From the NCBI GenBank assembly GCA_029851415.1, contig CM056742.1, positions 148,433,121 to 148,497,120 on the forward strand: DNA of 64,000 bases, in the 5' to 3' direction. Made by a program: the position numbers and the translations under genes. Below the pieces are notes generated by a model. The model did not search any database. It was not told the DNA's origin and was given only the letters and a program-made list of their open reading frames with translations. Shown here in pieces: positions 22,172 to 33,321 of this stretch. How positions within the stretch are numbered: position 1 is the stretch's first letter; each line of letters begins with the position of its first letter. Source of the DNA: Eretmocerus hayati (Eukaryota; Arthropoda; Insecta; Hymenoptera; Aphelinidae).

Positions 22172-24290
22172 TTCATTTTCAGATTACAATCCGTGTCACT
22201 CGTAATGCAATGCTGCCATTTTCAAAATAAGAACAAATATCTCTTACTGAATTCTTTGTGGTATGAATGTAATATTGGGATCATTTTTGTACATGTTCAA
22301 CTGAAGAAATCATGAGATTTTTATATCTAGTTAGTATATGATGTTTCAAAGTTTAAGTCAACTGCTTTACTACGAATGGCTACGATAGTTAAAGTAAAAA
22401 ACAGGGTAACTGATTTTTATCAGCAATGAATCCTCAGAGTCTTTTAAAACCGTTGCCATGATCACTGATTCCAGTCTGGTGAATTTAATGATTGATGTAA
22501 CGGATTGATACTTACCAGTTCACTCATAAATAATTAATCCAGTCATTGAGATTTGATCTAAATACATAATCTCGAGTGACTACAGGATATGATCGATTAT
22601 ACAATATTGTGTTTAGAGCCTCAGATGTGAATCTGCGCATAATCAGAAAGAACGTCCAGAGGAATGATTCTATATCAATTGATGAATTAAATAAAAATGT
22701 CATCAGCCAACGCCTCCTGATATCAGTGAAAAACCATACATAATGAAAAAAACTGTTCGAGCATGCAATCTCGAATGACTACACCATCTCTACTATCTCG
22801 TAAGACTCTTACGCAAAAGTGCAACTGTTTCAGCACGATGCACTCGTTGCATTTGGCGAGAGCTGCCGATCAATCGTGAGTGGGCCTCTTTCGCTCGGCT
22901 CAATTATAAAGGGCATTCGCTAAAAGCTTAATGGCGATGAGCGCACGAACTCGCGCGAGAATGCGCTAAGATCATGGTCGAGGTCGCGCGCGAACCGTGA
23001 AACGTGTATAAGTTATACGGCCGTCTGGAAGAGGTTTGCAGCTTCCATTTCGTGAGCCGGATCGCCAAAATTTTTCCGCGCATCTCTCACGCCAGAGAAG
23101 GCAAGATCGACGATAAGGGAATAACGGTGATGAAGCCGCGAATGAGCGTTTCGGGTAGAGCTGCAGAAAAAAATTAAACGAAGCGTGATGTACTCGAGAT
23201 AGGAAGATTAAACGCTTGAGAATTTAAAAACATCTTGCATTATGATCAGGAGATCGGGGTGTTAAAATCAGGGCAGGTCTTTTGGATTCAATGAAAGATG
23301 ACAATATATAAGCAAAATGTGGAGGTAAGTTCGATAGTTAAGTTTTTGCAAGCTCTGGTGTAAAGTTCTTCAACTCTGGTAAGATCAAAATAAATCACAG
23401 CAAGCCCCCTAACGTTACGTAATGTTAATTTCCAGAAGATTGATCTTATTTTAAGAGTTTTTTTCACAGTGATCACAATAACATTCCCAACATTTCAATT
23501 ACAATACTGACATCAAATGAGATCATTTAAACATCAGTTGTTTCCCAGAATATTCATGAAAATGGGAAAATAGCTATATTTATCACAATTTGAGAAAATA
23601 AAATATTTTTCACGAAAGGTCATTAAATCGTTCACGAAATTATTCGTTAATTACAGACAGAAAGTATCCTGAGATCTGATCAAGAACACAAATAATCTAG
23701 AATTCTTTATTCACCTTGAATTACTCATATTTAGAGCTCTTTTGGCTCATTTTCCGTTTCTCAATTGGTACGTAATTGGATGAAAACAGGTTTGTCATCG
23801 TACAGCTCCTCTTCCGCAATCAGTCTACGCCATTCCCCCCTCCCCCTATTACAAAGCAGTTCCAACATCGTGACCTATCCCCTGCAGCAACGTGACGCTG
23901 ATTTTTCAAGACCTCTTTGTACGGAAGCAGCGATGCTGGCACGAAGAGCCCTTGAAGAATTGAATTATCATGCCGTTACACGCGATCAGCCCTGTCGTGA
24001 TTTTTCCAGTGTGAAAATTCCCGTGTGATTGATTTTACCGTCATTGCAACTCAAACTCAAAAAAAAAAGTTGAAGATTTATCTTGAGTAGGCCCTGTAAC
24101 TCACATGAATTTTCATAAAAGTAAACACTGGAGATCCTATTGAGATGGTTCAATATATTTCACAGGAAAAATTATTCAAAATAATTGTTTGCCCTCCAAT
24201 CAAACTGTAGATGTCGAGAAGATAAAATTAGTAAAAAATTCTTGCGTCAATCTGGGAGACTTAGAACAAATCATTTCAGGGACGACAAAG
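22172..24290. other. unique DNA with a CpG-rich island
   Basis: Mostly AT-rich and featureless. About 22830-23170 is CpG-rich (for example ACTCGCGCGAGAATGCGC) and has an ATTATAAAGGG TATA-like box near 22903-22913, so a promoter or enhancer is possible. No exon could be supported. Confidence 0.3.
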
Positions 24291-24295
24291 TATAT

Positions 24296-25454
24296 CGGTG
24301 ATTCCGTTGAAAGTGTGATTTTCCGTGTTCCGAGTTCCCTCAAGTTTCTGAGGATTTGAATGTGCATTGTAGCAATTTTCTGGAGTGTATTCAATTGGTG
24401 CGCAATTATGTTAATAGTTTCAGAGTTGATTCTGACGTCCCCGTAATTTTTAGTGCCTCAAAAAGGGTCGAAATGACCATTCCGTCCCTTGTAGGTAACC
24501 CAACTTCAACTTTTGGAATTACTGTAACGCATATTCAGAGTCGAAAACCCCTATATGTAGCTATGCACTTCAATTTGTAATACTTCAAAACAACATATTC
24601 CACCACTTTGCGAGTCAAAATTAGTTGCTTAGTTCGCGCACGGCCATCCGACATTTTGAAGACGGGTTTGCACTGAAACTGTTCGCACAGCACTAATTAG
24701 GTCGGCAAAGTCCCCGATCGTCTATTGAGCCTTTCTAACAAATGAGATTGATTTTCAGATACCCAAATACACCTAATGGATGCGCGACAGTAGCTAAAAA
24801 TCGAATCTGTAGCCGGGCGCACCACATGAACGTGTTTTCAGAATGGCGTACAAAATTTTCGGTCAATTCCATCCCCATGTTGTGCTCCTCCCCATCGCGA
24901 TGCGGTCACCGTGCACCGTGCACGCTGAAAGTTATTCGCACTTCTCTCTGACATTCTTGCGATTGGGTCCAAACGATGAGAAGACGAGCGTTCATTATCA
25001 TCTAACTTGAGTTCGTCTTCTCGTAATTTAGCTCGAATCACAAGAGAATTGGATAAAAGTGGGAATAGCTCGGCCGCGGGAACCTCCTAACCTATAATAC
25101 AGGCACTATGTAATTCGCTTTTTTATCCGATTCTTTTGCGATTTGAGCTAAACGACGAGAAGACGAACTCAAGAGAGATGTTAATAAACACTTGTCTTCT
25201 CGTCGTTTCGCCCAAATCGCAAGAGTATCGGACAAAAGTGCGAATGACTTTCAGCGTGCACGATGACCGCATTGCTTCGAAGTATTTGGTTGCATTGGAT
25301 CAAATCTATGATCTATGCAGAAAAGAGTCTACAACAAGTGGGATCCAACTGCAAGGACCTACTAAAACTCGCCTGGGGCTAAAATAATTTTGACCCAAAT
25401 CACTCCCTGAGACGATTTTGGCCCCAAAAAATCACACTTTCGGCGAAATCACCC
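24296..25454. mobile_element. 1.16-kb element with GGTGATTYCG ends
   Basis: The left end (CGGTGATTCCGTTGAAAGTG) and the complement of the right end (GGGTGATTTCGCCGAAAGTG) match over about 29 bp with a few differences, followed by TGATTTT on both sides. It is a relative of the GGGTGATTC family. A GGCGATGCGG element (24896-25276) lies inside, repeating the shell order of the 6191-13750 stack. No coding sequence is recognised. Confidence 0.6.
24896..25276. mobile_element. 381-bp GGCGATGCGG-family MITE
   Basis: The ends (CGCGATGCGGTCACCGTGCA and the complement of TGCACGATGACCGCATTGCT) match the 7157-12562 element. The interior holds the same CATTATCATCTAAC/GTCTTCTCG hairpin as 7241-7458, and the AACCTCCTAACCTATAATAC segment also matches. 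This looks like the compact form of the family. TTAA is not preserved at its flanks. Confidence 0.75.
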
Positions 25455-25497
25455 ATATATCATTTCGCTACTCACTACCTAATTTTCAAGGGAATAT

Positions 25498-26438
25498 GGG
25501 TGATTCTGAGATAACTTATGCATTCGATGTCCTGACCTCGCATTCATATTAAATGACCAAATATGATAAGTCTAACGATGATATCTAGTGTATTCTATTG
25601 AAATGAAGATGTCCCAATATTTCCAGGAGCGGATATAAGTTTAATGTGGACCTGAGCTCACCAAAAGTGGTCAAAATGTCCTTACTGTGGCATGCCCTAA
25701 ACTGGAGTTGCACATTTCAATCGTGTAGTTTACCGAGATATTTATCCGATCTCGGTTCCGCACCACTCAAACATCAAAGCTGGGTTATCAAAAGGTGATA
25801 TCATGTACAAATCGAGTACCAAGTCTCACTTCAAAATAGTCAAAACACAGCCGACATTCTGTCCTGGAATTTTGCAAATTTTTAGAATGCTTCTCGATAA
25901 TTCGACTCGGGGTCAGAGAATCGCTTCAAACGGCTCTATAACGGCGGTAATTGATTCCTAATACACATAAAAATAAAATACCACCACCAGCGGAATGATG
26001 AATTACGTGAACAACTTCCCACGCGATGATTTATGGACAATTTTTCCGTTGCAAAATAAGAATTGTCCTTACCGTGGTCACTGGTTCTTGAACACTATGC
26101 TACGTCAAGGCCTAGAAATTTTTCCACAGTCTACTCTCGACGTGAAAATAGGCCATGTATTCGGAAAAAACGATCCGTTTCGATTTACGCCTTTGAGATC
26201 ACTTTTCATGCCAAAATGTCCTTACCGTGGCAAAAATATATCGAAAATTGCTCATATCATTTACATAGATTGACTAACGCTCATGCCCGTCTGGGAAATA
26301 TTTTTGGATGTCAGATTGATTGGAAAACACCTATGAGCAGTCAGATCGCAGCTATATTCCAACTAGTCAATTTTTGGTCCGAATCCCGACTCCCGCCGTT
26401 TTTGCCCTCCAAATACCTAAGTTATCTCATAATCACCC
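25498..26438. mobile_element. 941-bp element with GGGTGATTMTGAGATAACTT ends
   Basis: The left end GGGTGATTCTGAGATAACTT and the complement of the right end GGGTGATTATGAGATAACTT differ at one position, and TAT/ATA flanks extend the symmetry. The internal motif TGTCCTTACYGTGG recurs at about 25678, 26065 and 26218. The overlapping plus-strand open frames across 25995-26473 have no recognisable domain. Confidence 0.75.
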
Positions 26439-26666
26439 ATATCATCATAGAATCCATCTTGTACCCCAGATAATATAGAAACTTTAAAATATAGAAAAAA
26501 TCTTTATTATTCTCTAGATAACAGAGTGTCGGGCTAATGAGAGATAACCCCGTGAGAATAATCCTCCAATATTCTCCCTTGAAAGTCTCATCCAGGACAA
26601 ATGGGAATCTTCATAATGTTCGATAAGGCACCTTCATATTGATCGTTACTTCTGATTAGGTCGTGT

Positions 26667-26674
26667 GAAATCGT
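26667..26674 (+). repeat. 8-bp hAT target-site duplication, left
   Basis: GAAATCGT directly precedes the left terminal repeat of the hAT element and is identical to 35249-35256. Eight-base duplications are characteristic of hAT transposases. Confidence 0.9.
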
Positions 26675-27078
26675 TGGAGTTTCGCGATATCGATATTATA
26701 CGATATTGAAGATAATATCGAAATCGCCATCGTAAATATCGGAAATTTCAATATCGTATCGAAATCGTCGGACCTAATATCGCATCGATATCAAAAATAT
26801 CGACATCGATGGGAACCGTAAATGAGCATTTTCAAATCTCGAAGTTTTGCTATCATTTCCTTTGATTCTCAATATTTGATTAAGGTCTATTCCGAAACGA
26901 ATGATGATGTGACAAACGGTCTGCTATGTGCACTGCTCCACTACCAAGCACATCACATAGCAGACTGTTTCATTTGACTGTTTACAAACAATACTTTAAC
27001 CTTAATTAAAACTTTTTCTGACAAAACTTTTGGATCTAAATTTCGGGTAACAATTTGGTGCAAATTTCCAGTGTAATT

Positions 27079-27360
27079 ATGGCCGAATCAAATAGTGGTG
27101 AAAGCAGCGAAGAAAATAAAAATACTTTCAAGAAGTTCTTCACATACTCCAAAGATGAAACTAATGAAAAAATTGGAATATGCTTGCTCTGTCGTACGAA
27201 GAATGTTGAGAAGAAGGTCAAAATGAAGCAAGGGAACACTGGTGGATTGAATGCGCATTTACGTCTCTACCACCAAAGTGAATAAAATACGATGTTTGGT
27301 TATTCTGAAGGAATGAAACGCAAATTGTCAGACGATCAACCTACTTTGAAATCTCCAATC
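27079..27360 (+). pseudogene. hAT transposase, N-terminal BED zinc finger part
   Basis: Translation from the ATG at 27079 (MAESNSGES...) gives a BED-type finger with Cys35, Cys38, His60 and His65 and the typical GGLNAHLRLYH end. BED fingers bind the transposon ends. A single in-frame TAA (27283-27285) ends the reading frame. Beyond it the same frame continues ...MFGYSEGMKRKLSDDQPT, which looks coding, so the stop is probably a disabling mutation. GTAAGT at 27361 could be a splice donor. The rest of the gene resumes only after the palindromic insertion. Confidence 0.8.
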
Positions 27361-27426
27361 GTAAGTTCTTGTCAACTTATATACCTATGTTTCATACGAT
27401 CAATAATCCCGAGATGAGATGAGTTT

Positions 27427-28075
27427 ATACTAAGTGACAAAGATAAGTTGGCGGATTTTTTTTGCATTACGGAATGGTTGAAAATGATTCGAAACTTGTG
27501 CGGCAAGCATATTTCTAACGTAAAAATTCCTCAGGAATCGATTGCCGAAGTCAGAATTGCGATATCTCTTTTGAGTTCTGATTTATGAACGAATTTTTGT
27601 AAGCATGTCATTTCTATTTCAGCAAATATCGATCGGAGCGAAATTTCAACATGTGCATTGGAAAGATCGTGGCATTTTGAGTCGGAAATGCTTCATTCCG
27701 GGTCCTATTTGTTGCATTATCTCCTCTAAAATTATCGAAAAGAGAATTGTATGTGCAAATCGTAACGTTTTTTGTAACGCCTGTAACGCTATTGTTGTTG
27801 TATTTGCATCTGCTGCTAGTCTGCTGCTGGCAATCAAAAAACTTCGTGTTTGCTGTGAGCGTTCATTTTGAGCGGCCATTGACGAGAAGAAGCAATTACT
27901 TTCATATCATGAAAGATAATGCAGATTTTTCAACAATTCCAGCCATGATTAATCAGTGTTATTGCCTGCCGTCTGTGTGATGTGAGTGAATCATGGGAGT
28001 TTGTGTCGCTACAGCCACGTGGAGCACAGCGACGCACACGCGTCTGGGTCCTGTATTCTGAATTCTGATTGATTT
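27427..28075. repeat. left arm of the 5.9-kb palindrome
   Basis: Imperfect inverted copy of 32660-33298. The left arm has two stretches absent from the right (such as the TCATATCATGAAAGATAATG region near 27902), and the right arm has an extra TTAAGGCGAACTCC-like segment, so the arms have diverged by small indels. Open frames such as 27605-27871 occur in both arms and are not genes. Confidence 0.8.
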
Positions 28076-28079
28076 CTGA

Positions 28080-29320
28080 ATGCTGATTGATCATTTTCGA
28101 GAGCCATTTGATGCGATCGAGTCCAACTCATTCACAAAAGGAGTAGATTTGTTTACTTTCTCTACTCGTCTTCAGGTTTTAACGTTTGTCATCGAATTAT
28201 TCTGCCAATCGATCCTGGAGAAGGTCTCGAGTATCGATTACAAGAATAATTCCATTATGAAAGAAGTAGGAATTTTGAATACGACGATTTTAAATTTTTG
28301 AAGTATTTTCAATCTAATCGATTTGCCCATTAAAGTTTTCACATCATAAGCATCGGAATAAGGTTATTCGATGATTGAAAGAATTCAGAAGCTCTTCCGA
28401 GAATTTTGAGAGCCAAATATCACGACCATGCTCACTCTTTTTTGAAGAAGAATACGACTCCCAAGGCTATCTGTACACATTTTTTGAAGAATTTTCTGCA
28501 CAATTGATCGGCTTTTTGAAGTTTACCATTATAGGCTCCAGATCAAGATCTTTTGATGATCAAAAGGATGAAAAGAAATTTCTATGAATATTGAGAGCCG
28601 ATTGAACTCAACTCATTCTTGAAAGGAATACAAGTTTCGTAGCCATCGGTATAAAATTTTTGGAGAATTTTCAATTTAATAGATTTTTCCATTTGAGGCG
28701 ATGCGATCGCCGTGCAAGCTGATTTTTGTTCACAAAAATTCCAAAATCTTCCCCAATTTGGGCTAAACGGCGAGTTATCCAGGTTTTGTAATCATCTAAC
28801 TTGGCCTGGATAACTCTTCATTTAGCCGAAATTGGAAAAGATTTTGAGATTTTTGTGGACGAAAATGTGCCAATTTGTAAGTCAGGAAGTATCCGTGGGC
28901 AAGTCATTCTCGTTCATCACCCATAGTCTTGGGATAAACGAGAAGTGGCGAATAGTTCACGGCAATTCAGATGATGATACGTAATGAACAACTTGTCTCA
29001 AACATCATATCATTAAAATTTTGAGTAACGTCTAAAAGAAATATAACACCCGGGTTGCGCGGCGACCGCATCACCTCAAGTTCAATATCGTTGGCATCAG
29101 AATAAGGCATTCCAATCATCAAAAGGATAATAAAAACCGTCTATGAATCTTGAGAGATATTCGATGCGATCGAGTGCATGTTCCCAAAAGGAAAATTCGA
29201 GTTTCGAGGCCTTCTGTGTAAAATTTTTCGAAGCTCTTTCGATTGAATGAATTTTTCGATCCGCCTATCATCACTCACGTATCGGGGGAAGGAACTACAA
29301 TAATTGAAAATGATTAATCT
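28080..29320. repeat. ~184-bp direct repeat array, left segment
   Basis: Units are recognised by the landmark GAATTTTGAGAGCC and the following CGAGTTCAACTCATTC, GAGTTTCGAGGCCATCGG and ATCGATTTGCCCATTGGAG blocks. Landmarks here are near 28407, 28587 and 29143. The 28697-29075 MITE interrupts one unit. The orientation is the same as in the right segment (31060-32640), so the array is directly repeated and not part of the palindrome symmetry. Confidence 0.75.
28697..29075. mobile_element. 379-bp GGCGATGCGG-family MITE in a satellite unit
   Basis: The ends GGCGATGCGATCGCCGTGCA and the complement of GCGGCGACCGCATCACC match the family at 7157-12562 and 24896-25276. Internal hairpin blocks (ATCATCTAACTTG, CTAAACGGCGAG) are also shared. 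Flanks are TTGA and TCAA. An uninterrupted satellite unit reads CCAT-TGGA-GTTC at this point, so the insertion duplicated four bases. Both flanks are one change from TTAA, consistent with a TTAA target. Confidence 0.75.
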
Positions 29321-29689
29321 TGACTTGAAAATAAAATTCCGGAAATACTACTTATTGGGTCGTGCACAAGCCCGCTTTCATGCAGCATTTTTGAAAAAAA
29401 AAAAAAAACGTCCTAAAGAGTGAAATGTAACGGTCTTCGGCCCGGGTTCTTGATGTTTTCGGGGACGACCAAGAGATGTTACGGTAAAGATGGCTTTTGA
29501 GACGGAAAATTTGAAACTTTCTGTCGAGACATGCAGCATGTGGCCTCTAGGACTGTCGCGCGGGTTAGCAGGTCGCGGAGGTGGTACCACTGCATTATAG
29601 CTCACTAAACCTCGTCTGCTTGCGCAAGTTGACTGAAATTTGGATTTTTCGCGCAGGCGTAAGAATGCCAATTCTCGGCGGGTGTCGAC

Positions 29690-30435
29690 GTGGTCCTCTA
29701 TCGGTCCTCAGCGAGTGACGATCTGGCCCCGTACGGGTCCTCTCTGAGTGTCGTTGAGGTCCCATACCAGTCCTCGGCGAGTGTCAATGTGGTCCTGTAC
29801 CGGTCCTCGGCGAGTGTCGATCTGGTCTCGTGCCGGTCCCTCGTACCGGAACTCGGCGAATGTCGATGTGGTCTTGTACCGGTCCTCGGCGAGTGTCGAT
29901 CTGGTCTTGTACCGGTTCTCGGCGAGTGTCGATGGGGTCCCATACCGGTTATCAGGGAGTGTCGAAGGGGTCCTCTAACGGTCCTCGTCGAGTATCGATG
30001 TGGCCCCATTCTGGATCATCGGCGAGTGTCGATGTGGTCCTGTCCCGGTCCTAAGCGAGTGCCGATCTGGTCTCGTACCGTCCCTTGGTGAGTTTCTATC
30101 TAGTCCCGTACCGGTCACCGGCGAGTGTCGATGTGGTCCTGTACCGGTTCTCGGCGAGTGTCGATGGGGTCCCGTACCGTTCCTCGGCGAGTGGCGATGG
30201 GGTCCTGTACCAGTCATCAGTGAGTGTCGATGTGGTCCTCTAATGGTCCTTGTCGAGTATCGCTGTGGTCCCATTTCGCATCCTCGGCGAGTAGCGATCT
30301 GGTCTCGTACCGGTCCTCGGCGAGTGTCGATCTAGTCCCGAACCGGTCATCGGCGAGTGTCAATGTGGTCCTGTACCGGTTCTCGGCGAGTGTCGATCTA
30401 GTCTCGTACCGGTACTCGGCGAATGTCGGTACAGA
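29690..30435 (+). repeat. 33-bp minisatellite, plus orientation
   Basis: About 22 units of the form CGGCGAGTGTCGATSTGGTC plus TYGTACCGGTYCT. The period is 33 bp, so each frame repeats every 11 residues. Every unit has a CCGGT core. Units vary by single-base changes. Confidence 0.9.
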
Positions 30436-30464
30436 ATCAAAATTAGACTGTTTGAGTACCGGTA

Positions 30465-30705
30465 CAGGACGAGATTGATACTCGCCGATGACCGGTATAG
30501 GACCCCATCGACACTCGCCGAGGATTGGTATGGGATCCCATCGACACTCGCCGAGAACCGGTACAAGACCAGATCGACAACCGCCGAAGATCGGTACGAG
30601 ACCAGATCGACACTCGCCGAGGACCGGTACAGATCGACACTCGCCGAGGACCGGTTAGGACCATATCGACACTCGCTGAGGACCGATAGAGGACCACATC
30701 GAGAC
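30465..30705 (-). repeat. 33-bp minisatellite, inverted orientation
   Basis: About seven units of the same 33-bp sequence in reverse complement (ATCGACACTCGCCGAGGACC...). The switch point near 30430-30470 is a short non-repeat spacer. Together with the plus-orientation array this could extrude a very large hairpin. Confidence 0.9.
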
Positions 30706-31059
30706 CCGCCGAGAATTGTCATTCTTACGCCTGCGCGAAAAATTCAAATTTCAGTCAACTTGCGCAGGCAGACGCGGTTCAGTGAGGTATAATGCGGTGG
30801 TACTACCTCCGCAACCTGCTAAACTGCGTGACAGTCTTATAGGCCACATGCTGCATGACCCGATGGAAAGTTTTTAATTTTTCATCACAAAAGCGATCTT
30901 TACCCGAACATCTCTCAGTCGTCCCCGAAAACAACAAGAACCCGGGCCGAAGACGGTTACATTTCACTCTTTGGGACGTTCTTTCCCAAAAATGCTGCAT
31001 GAAACCAGGCTTGTGCACGAACCAAGTAGTATTCCCAGAATTTCGTTTTCAAGTCAAAA

Positions 31060-32640
31060 TTAGATTAAACCACAAGATAAACTGGAAAATATAAGATTCT
31101 GGCAAAATATCTTTTTAATCACGTATTTGAGACTCAGCTTACGACTAAGCCTCATTTTTACTCTTTCTTTCACTCTCTTTTCTTCTTTTGTTGATGAATT
31201 TTGAGAGTCATTCCATTTTATCGAGCTCGACTCACCCTTGAAGAAATATGAGTTCCGAGGCCATACCTTCAAAATTTCCATACAGTTCGCAATCTGATTG
31301 ATTTGCTCATCGGAGATCCATATCACGAGCATCTGAATGAGGTATTTTGGTTCTCCAAACGATAAAAATAATCGTCTATGAATTTTGAGGCCCATTTGAT
31401 GCAATCGAGTCTATCTCATTCTCAGAAGAAAGACCAATTTTGAGGCAATCAGTTTAAAATTTCCAAAGGATTTTCGGTTAGGACGATTTGCTTGATTGAC
31501 AACTGCTATCAGAGACTCCTGGCGGTAAGAATTCGACGATCGAAAAGATAAAACAAGATGTCTATGAATTCTTGAGAGCCAAATCATGCGATAAATCATA
31601 TCCTTTATTGATGACAAATACGAGTATCGAGGCCAATATTCCATAATTTCCGAACAATCTTCGATTCGATCGACTTGCCTTATAGGATTTCTATATCATA
31701 GACATCATGATCGGGTATATCAATGACCAAGAGAATGAAGAAACGTGAATTTTGAGAGCTGAATGATGCGATGGAGTTCATTCTCCTTTGAAAAAGTATA
31801 CGAGTTTCAAGGCCATTGTCTTGCAGTTTCTAAAGAAATTTTAGTCTAATTGATTTGCCTGTTGAAATTCAATATCGTATACATCCATTACTATGGGCAT
31901 CGAAATAAAGTATTTTGATGATCAAAGAAATGAAAAACGCCATCCATGGATTTTGAGAGCCATTGGTTGTGATCGAGCTCAACTTATTCTCCAAGGAGAT
32001 CCGAGATCGAGGCCATCGGTTGGAAATTTCCAAAGGGATTTTAATCAGACTTCCGGATTGACAACTGATATAATAGCCATCAGGATAAGGTGTTTTGATG
32101 ATTAAAATGATGAAGAAAAAGTGTCAATGAATTCTGAAAGCTAAATTATGCGATGCATCTCGTTTCTTTTTCATGAGAAATATGAGTTCCGAGGCCAACT
32201 TTTCACAAGTTTCAATTACTTTTCAGCTCAATCGATTTGACTTATCAGAATTCAATATTATAGGCTCCAAGATGAGGTATTTCGACAATCAAAAGGATAA
32301 AAATACCGTCTATGAATTTTAAGAGTCGTGTGACGCTATTGAACTCAGCTCATTATCAAGAGAAATACGAGTTTCGAGGCCATCGGATAGAAATTATTAA
32401 AAAATTTCCAATCCAGTCGATTTGCCCATTGGAGTTGAATATCATAGGCGCCAGAACGAGGTATTTCGATAATAAAAAGGATTAAAAAATCGGCTAAGAA
32501 TTTTGAGAGCCTTGTGATGCAGGCGACCTCAACTCATCCTCAGAAGAGATGGGAGTCTTGTGGACATGAATTTACGATTTTTGACGTAAATCCAATCGAA
32601 TTGATTTGCCTCATTGACGTTTGATTACATATTATGCAGC
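31060..32640. repeat. ~184-bp direct repeat array, right segment
   Basis: Landmark GAATTTTGAGAGCC-like segments begin at about 31195, 31380, 31566, 31747, 31949, 32129, 32314 and 32498 (spacings 185, 186, 181, 202, 180, 185 and 184). Units are substantially diverged from one another. This is a small satellite-like array that was probably the interior of the palindromic element, comparable to the 80-bp array inside 4932-6021. Confidence 0.85.
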
Positions 32641-32659
32641 AAATTGAGGTACTCCAAAG

Positions 32660-33298
32660 ATTAATCAGAATTCAGAATACAGGCTCCCAGCCCAGACACC
32701 TGTACGTCGCTGTGAGGTTAAGGCGAACTCCACGTGGCTGTAGCGACACAAACTTTCATGTATCACTCACATCACATAGACGGCAGGCAATTGCACTGAT
32801 TAATCATGGATGTAATTGCTTCTTCTCGTCAACGGTCACTCAAAAATGAACGCTCACAGCAAACATGAAGATTCTTGATTGCCAGCAGCAGACTATAGCA
32901 GCAGACGCACGCCGATGCAAAAATAACAACAATAGCGTTACAGGCGTTACAAAAAACGTTACGAATCGCACATAAGATTCTCTTTTCGATAATTTTAGAG
33001 GAGATAATGCAACAAATAGGACCCGGAAAGAAGCATTTCCGACTCAAAATGCCACGATCTTTCCAATGCACATGTTGAAATTTCGCTCCGATCGATATTT
33101 GCTGAAATAGAAATGACATGCTTACGAAAATTCGTTCATAAATCAGAACTCAAAAGAGATATCGCAATTCTGACTTCGGCAATCGATTCCTGAGGAATTT
33201 TTACGTTAGAAACATGCTTGCCGCACAAGTTTCAAATCATTTTCAACCATTCCGTAATGCAAAAAAAAATCCGCCAACTTATCTTTGTCACTTAGTAT
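32660..33298. repeat. right arm of the 5.9-kb palindrome
   Basis: Inverted copy of 27427-28075. Its outer end (CTTTGTCACTTAGTAT) lies about 25 bp upstream of the point where the transposase catalytic part resumes. Confidence 0.8.
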
Positions 33299-33321
33299 TT
33301 CATTCTTTTCTTCTAAAAAAA

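Larger units (their letters stand above)
29321..31056. mobile_element. foldback element with 33-bp repeats in opposite orientations
   Basis: Arms of about 360 bp (29321-29690 and 30700-31056) are inverted copies beginning TGACTTGAAAAYRAAATTC and including CGTGCACAAGC, CGGCCCGGGTTCTTG and CAGTCAACTTGCGCA-like blocks. The interior is a minisatellite that flips orientation near 30440. It interrupts the ~184-bp array. No gene: the long open frames across the repeats (about 100-130 codons on either strand) simply reflect the 33-bp (11-codon) period. Confidence 0.85.
27427..33298. mobile_element. 5.9-kb palindromic composite inserted in the hAT gene
   Basis: Arms of about 650 bp (27427-28075 and 32660-33298) are inverted copies beginning ATACTAAGTGACAAAG and including GGCGGATTTTTTTTGCATTA-like and ATCGGAGCGAAATTTCAAC blocks. 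They enclose an array of ~184-bp direct repeats, a GGCGATGCGG MITE (28697-29075) and a second foldback (29321-31056). It separates the BED part from the catalytic part of the transposase. Whether it sits in an intron is unclear: a donor-like GTAAGT (27361) and an acceptor-like ACAG near 33325 exist, but their phases do not agree. Confidence 0.75.

Noticed and set aside
29690..30792. Overlapping open frames of 70-130 codons on both strands across the 33-bp repeats
   Set aside because: They arise because the repeat period is a multiple of three and the units lack stops. There is no start context, domain or splice structure, and both strands are open at once.
27605..33119. Paired open frames starting MSFLFQQISIG in the palindrome arms
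   Set aside because: Present as inverted copies in the two arms, with no domain; non-coding repeat sequence is more likely.
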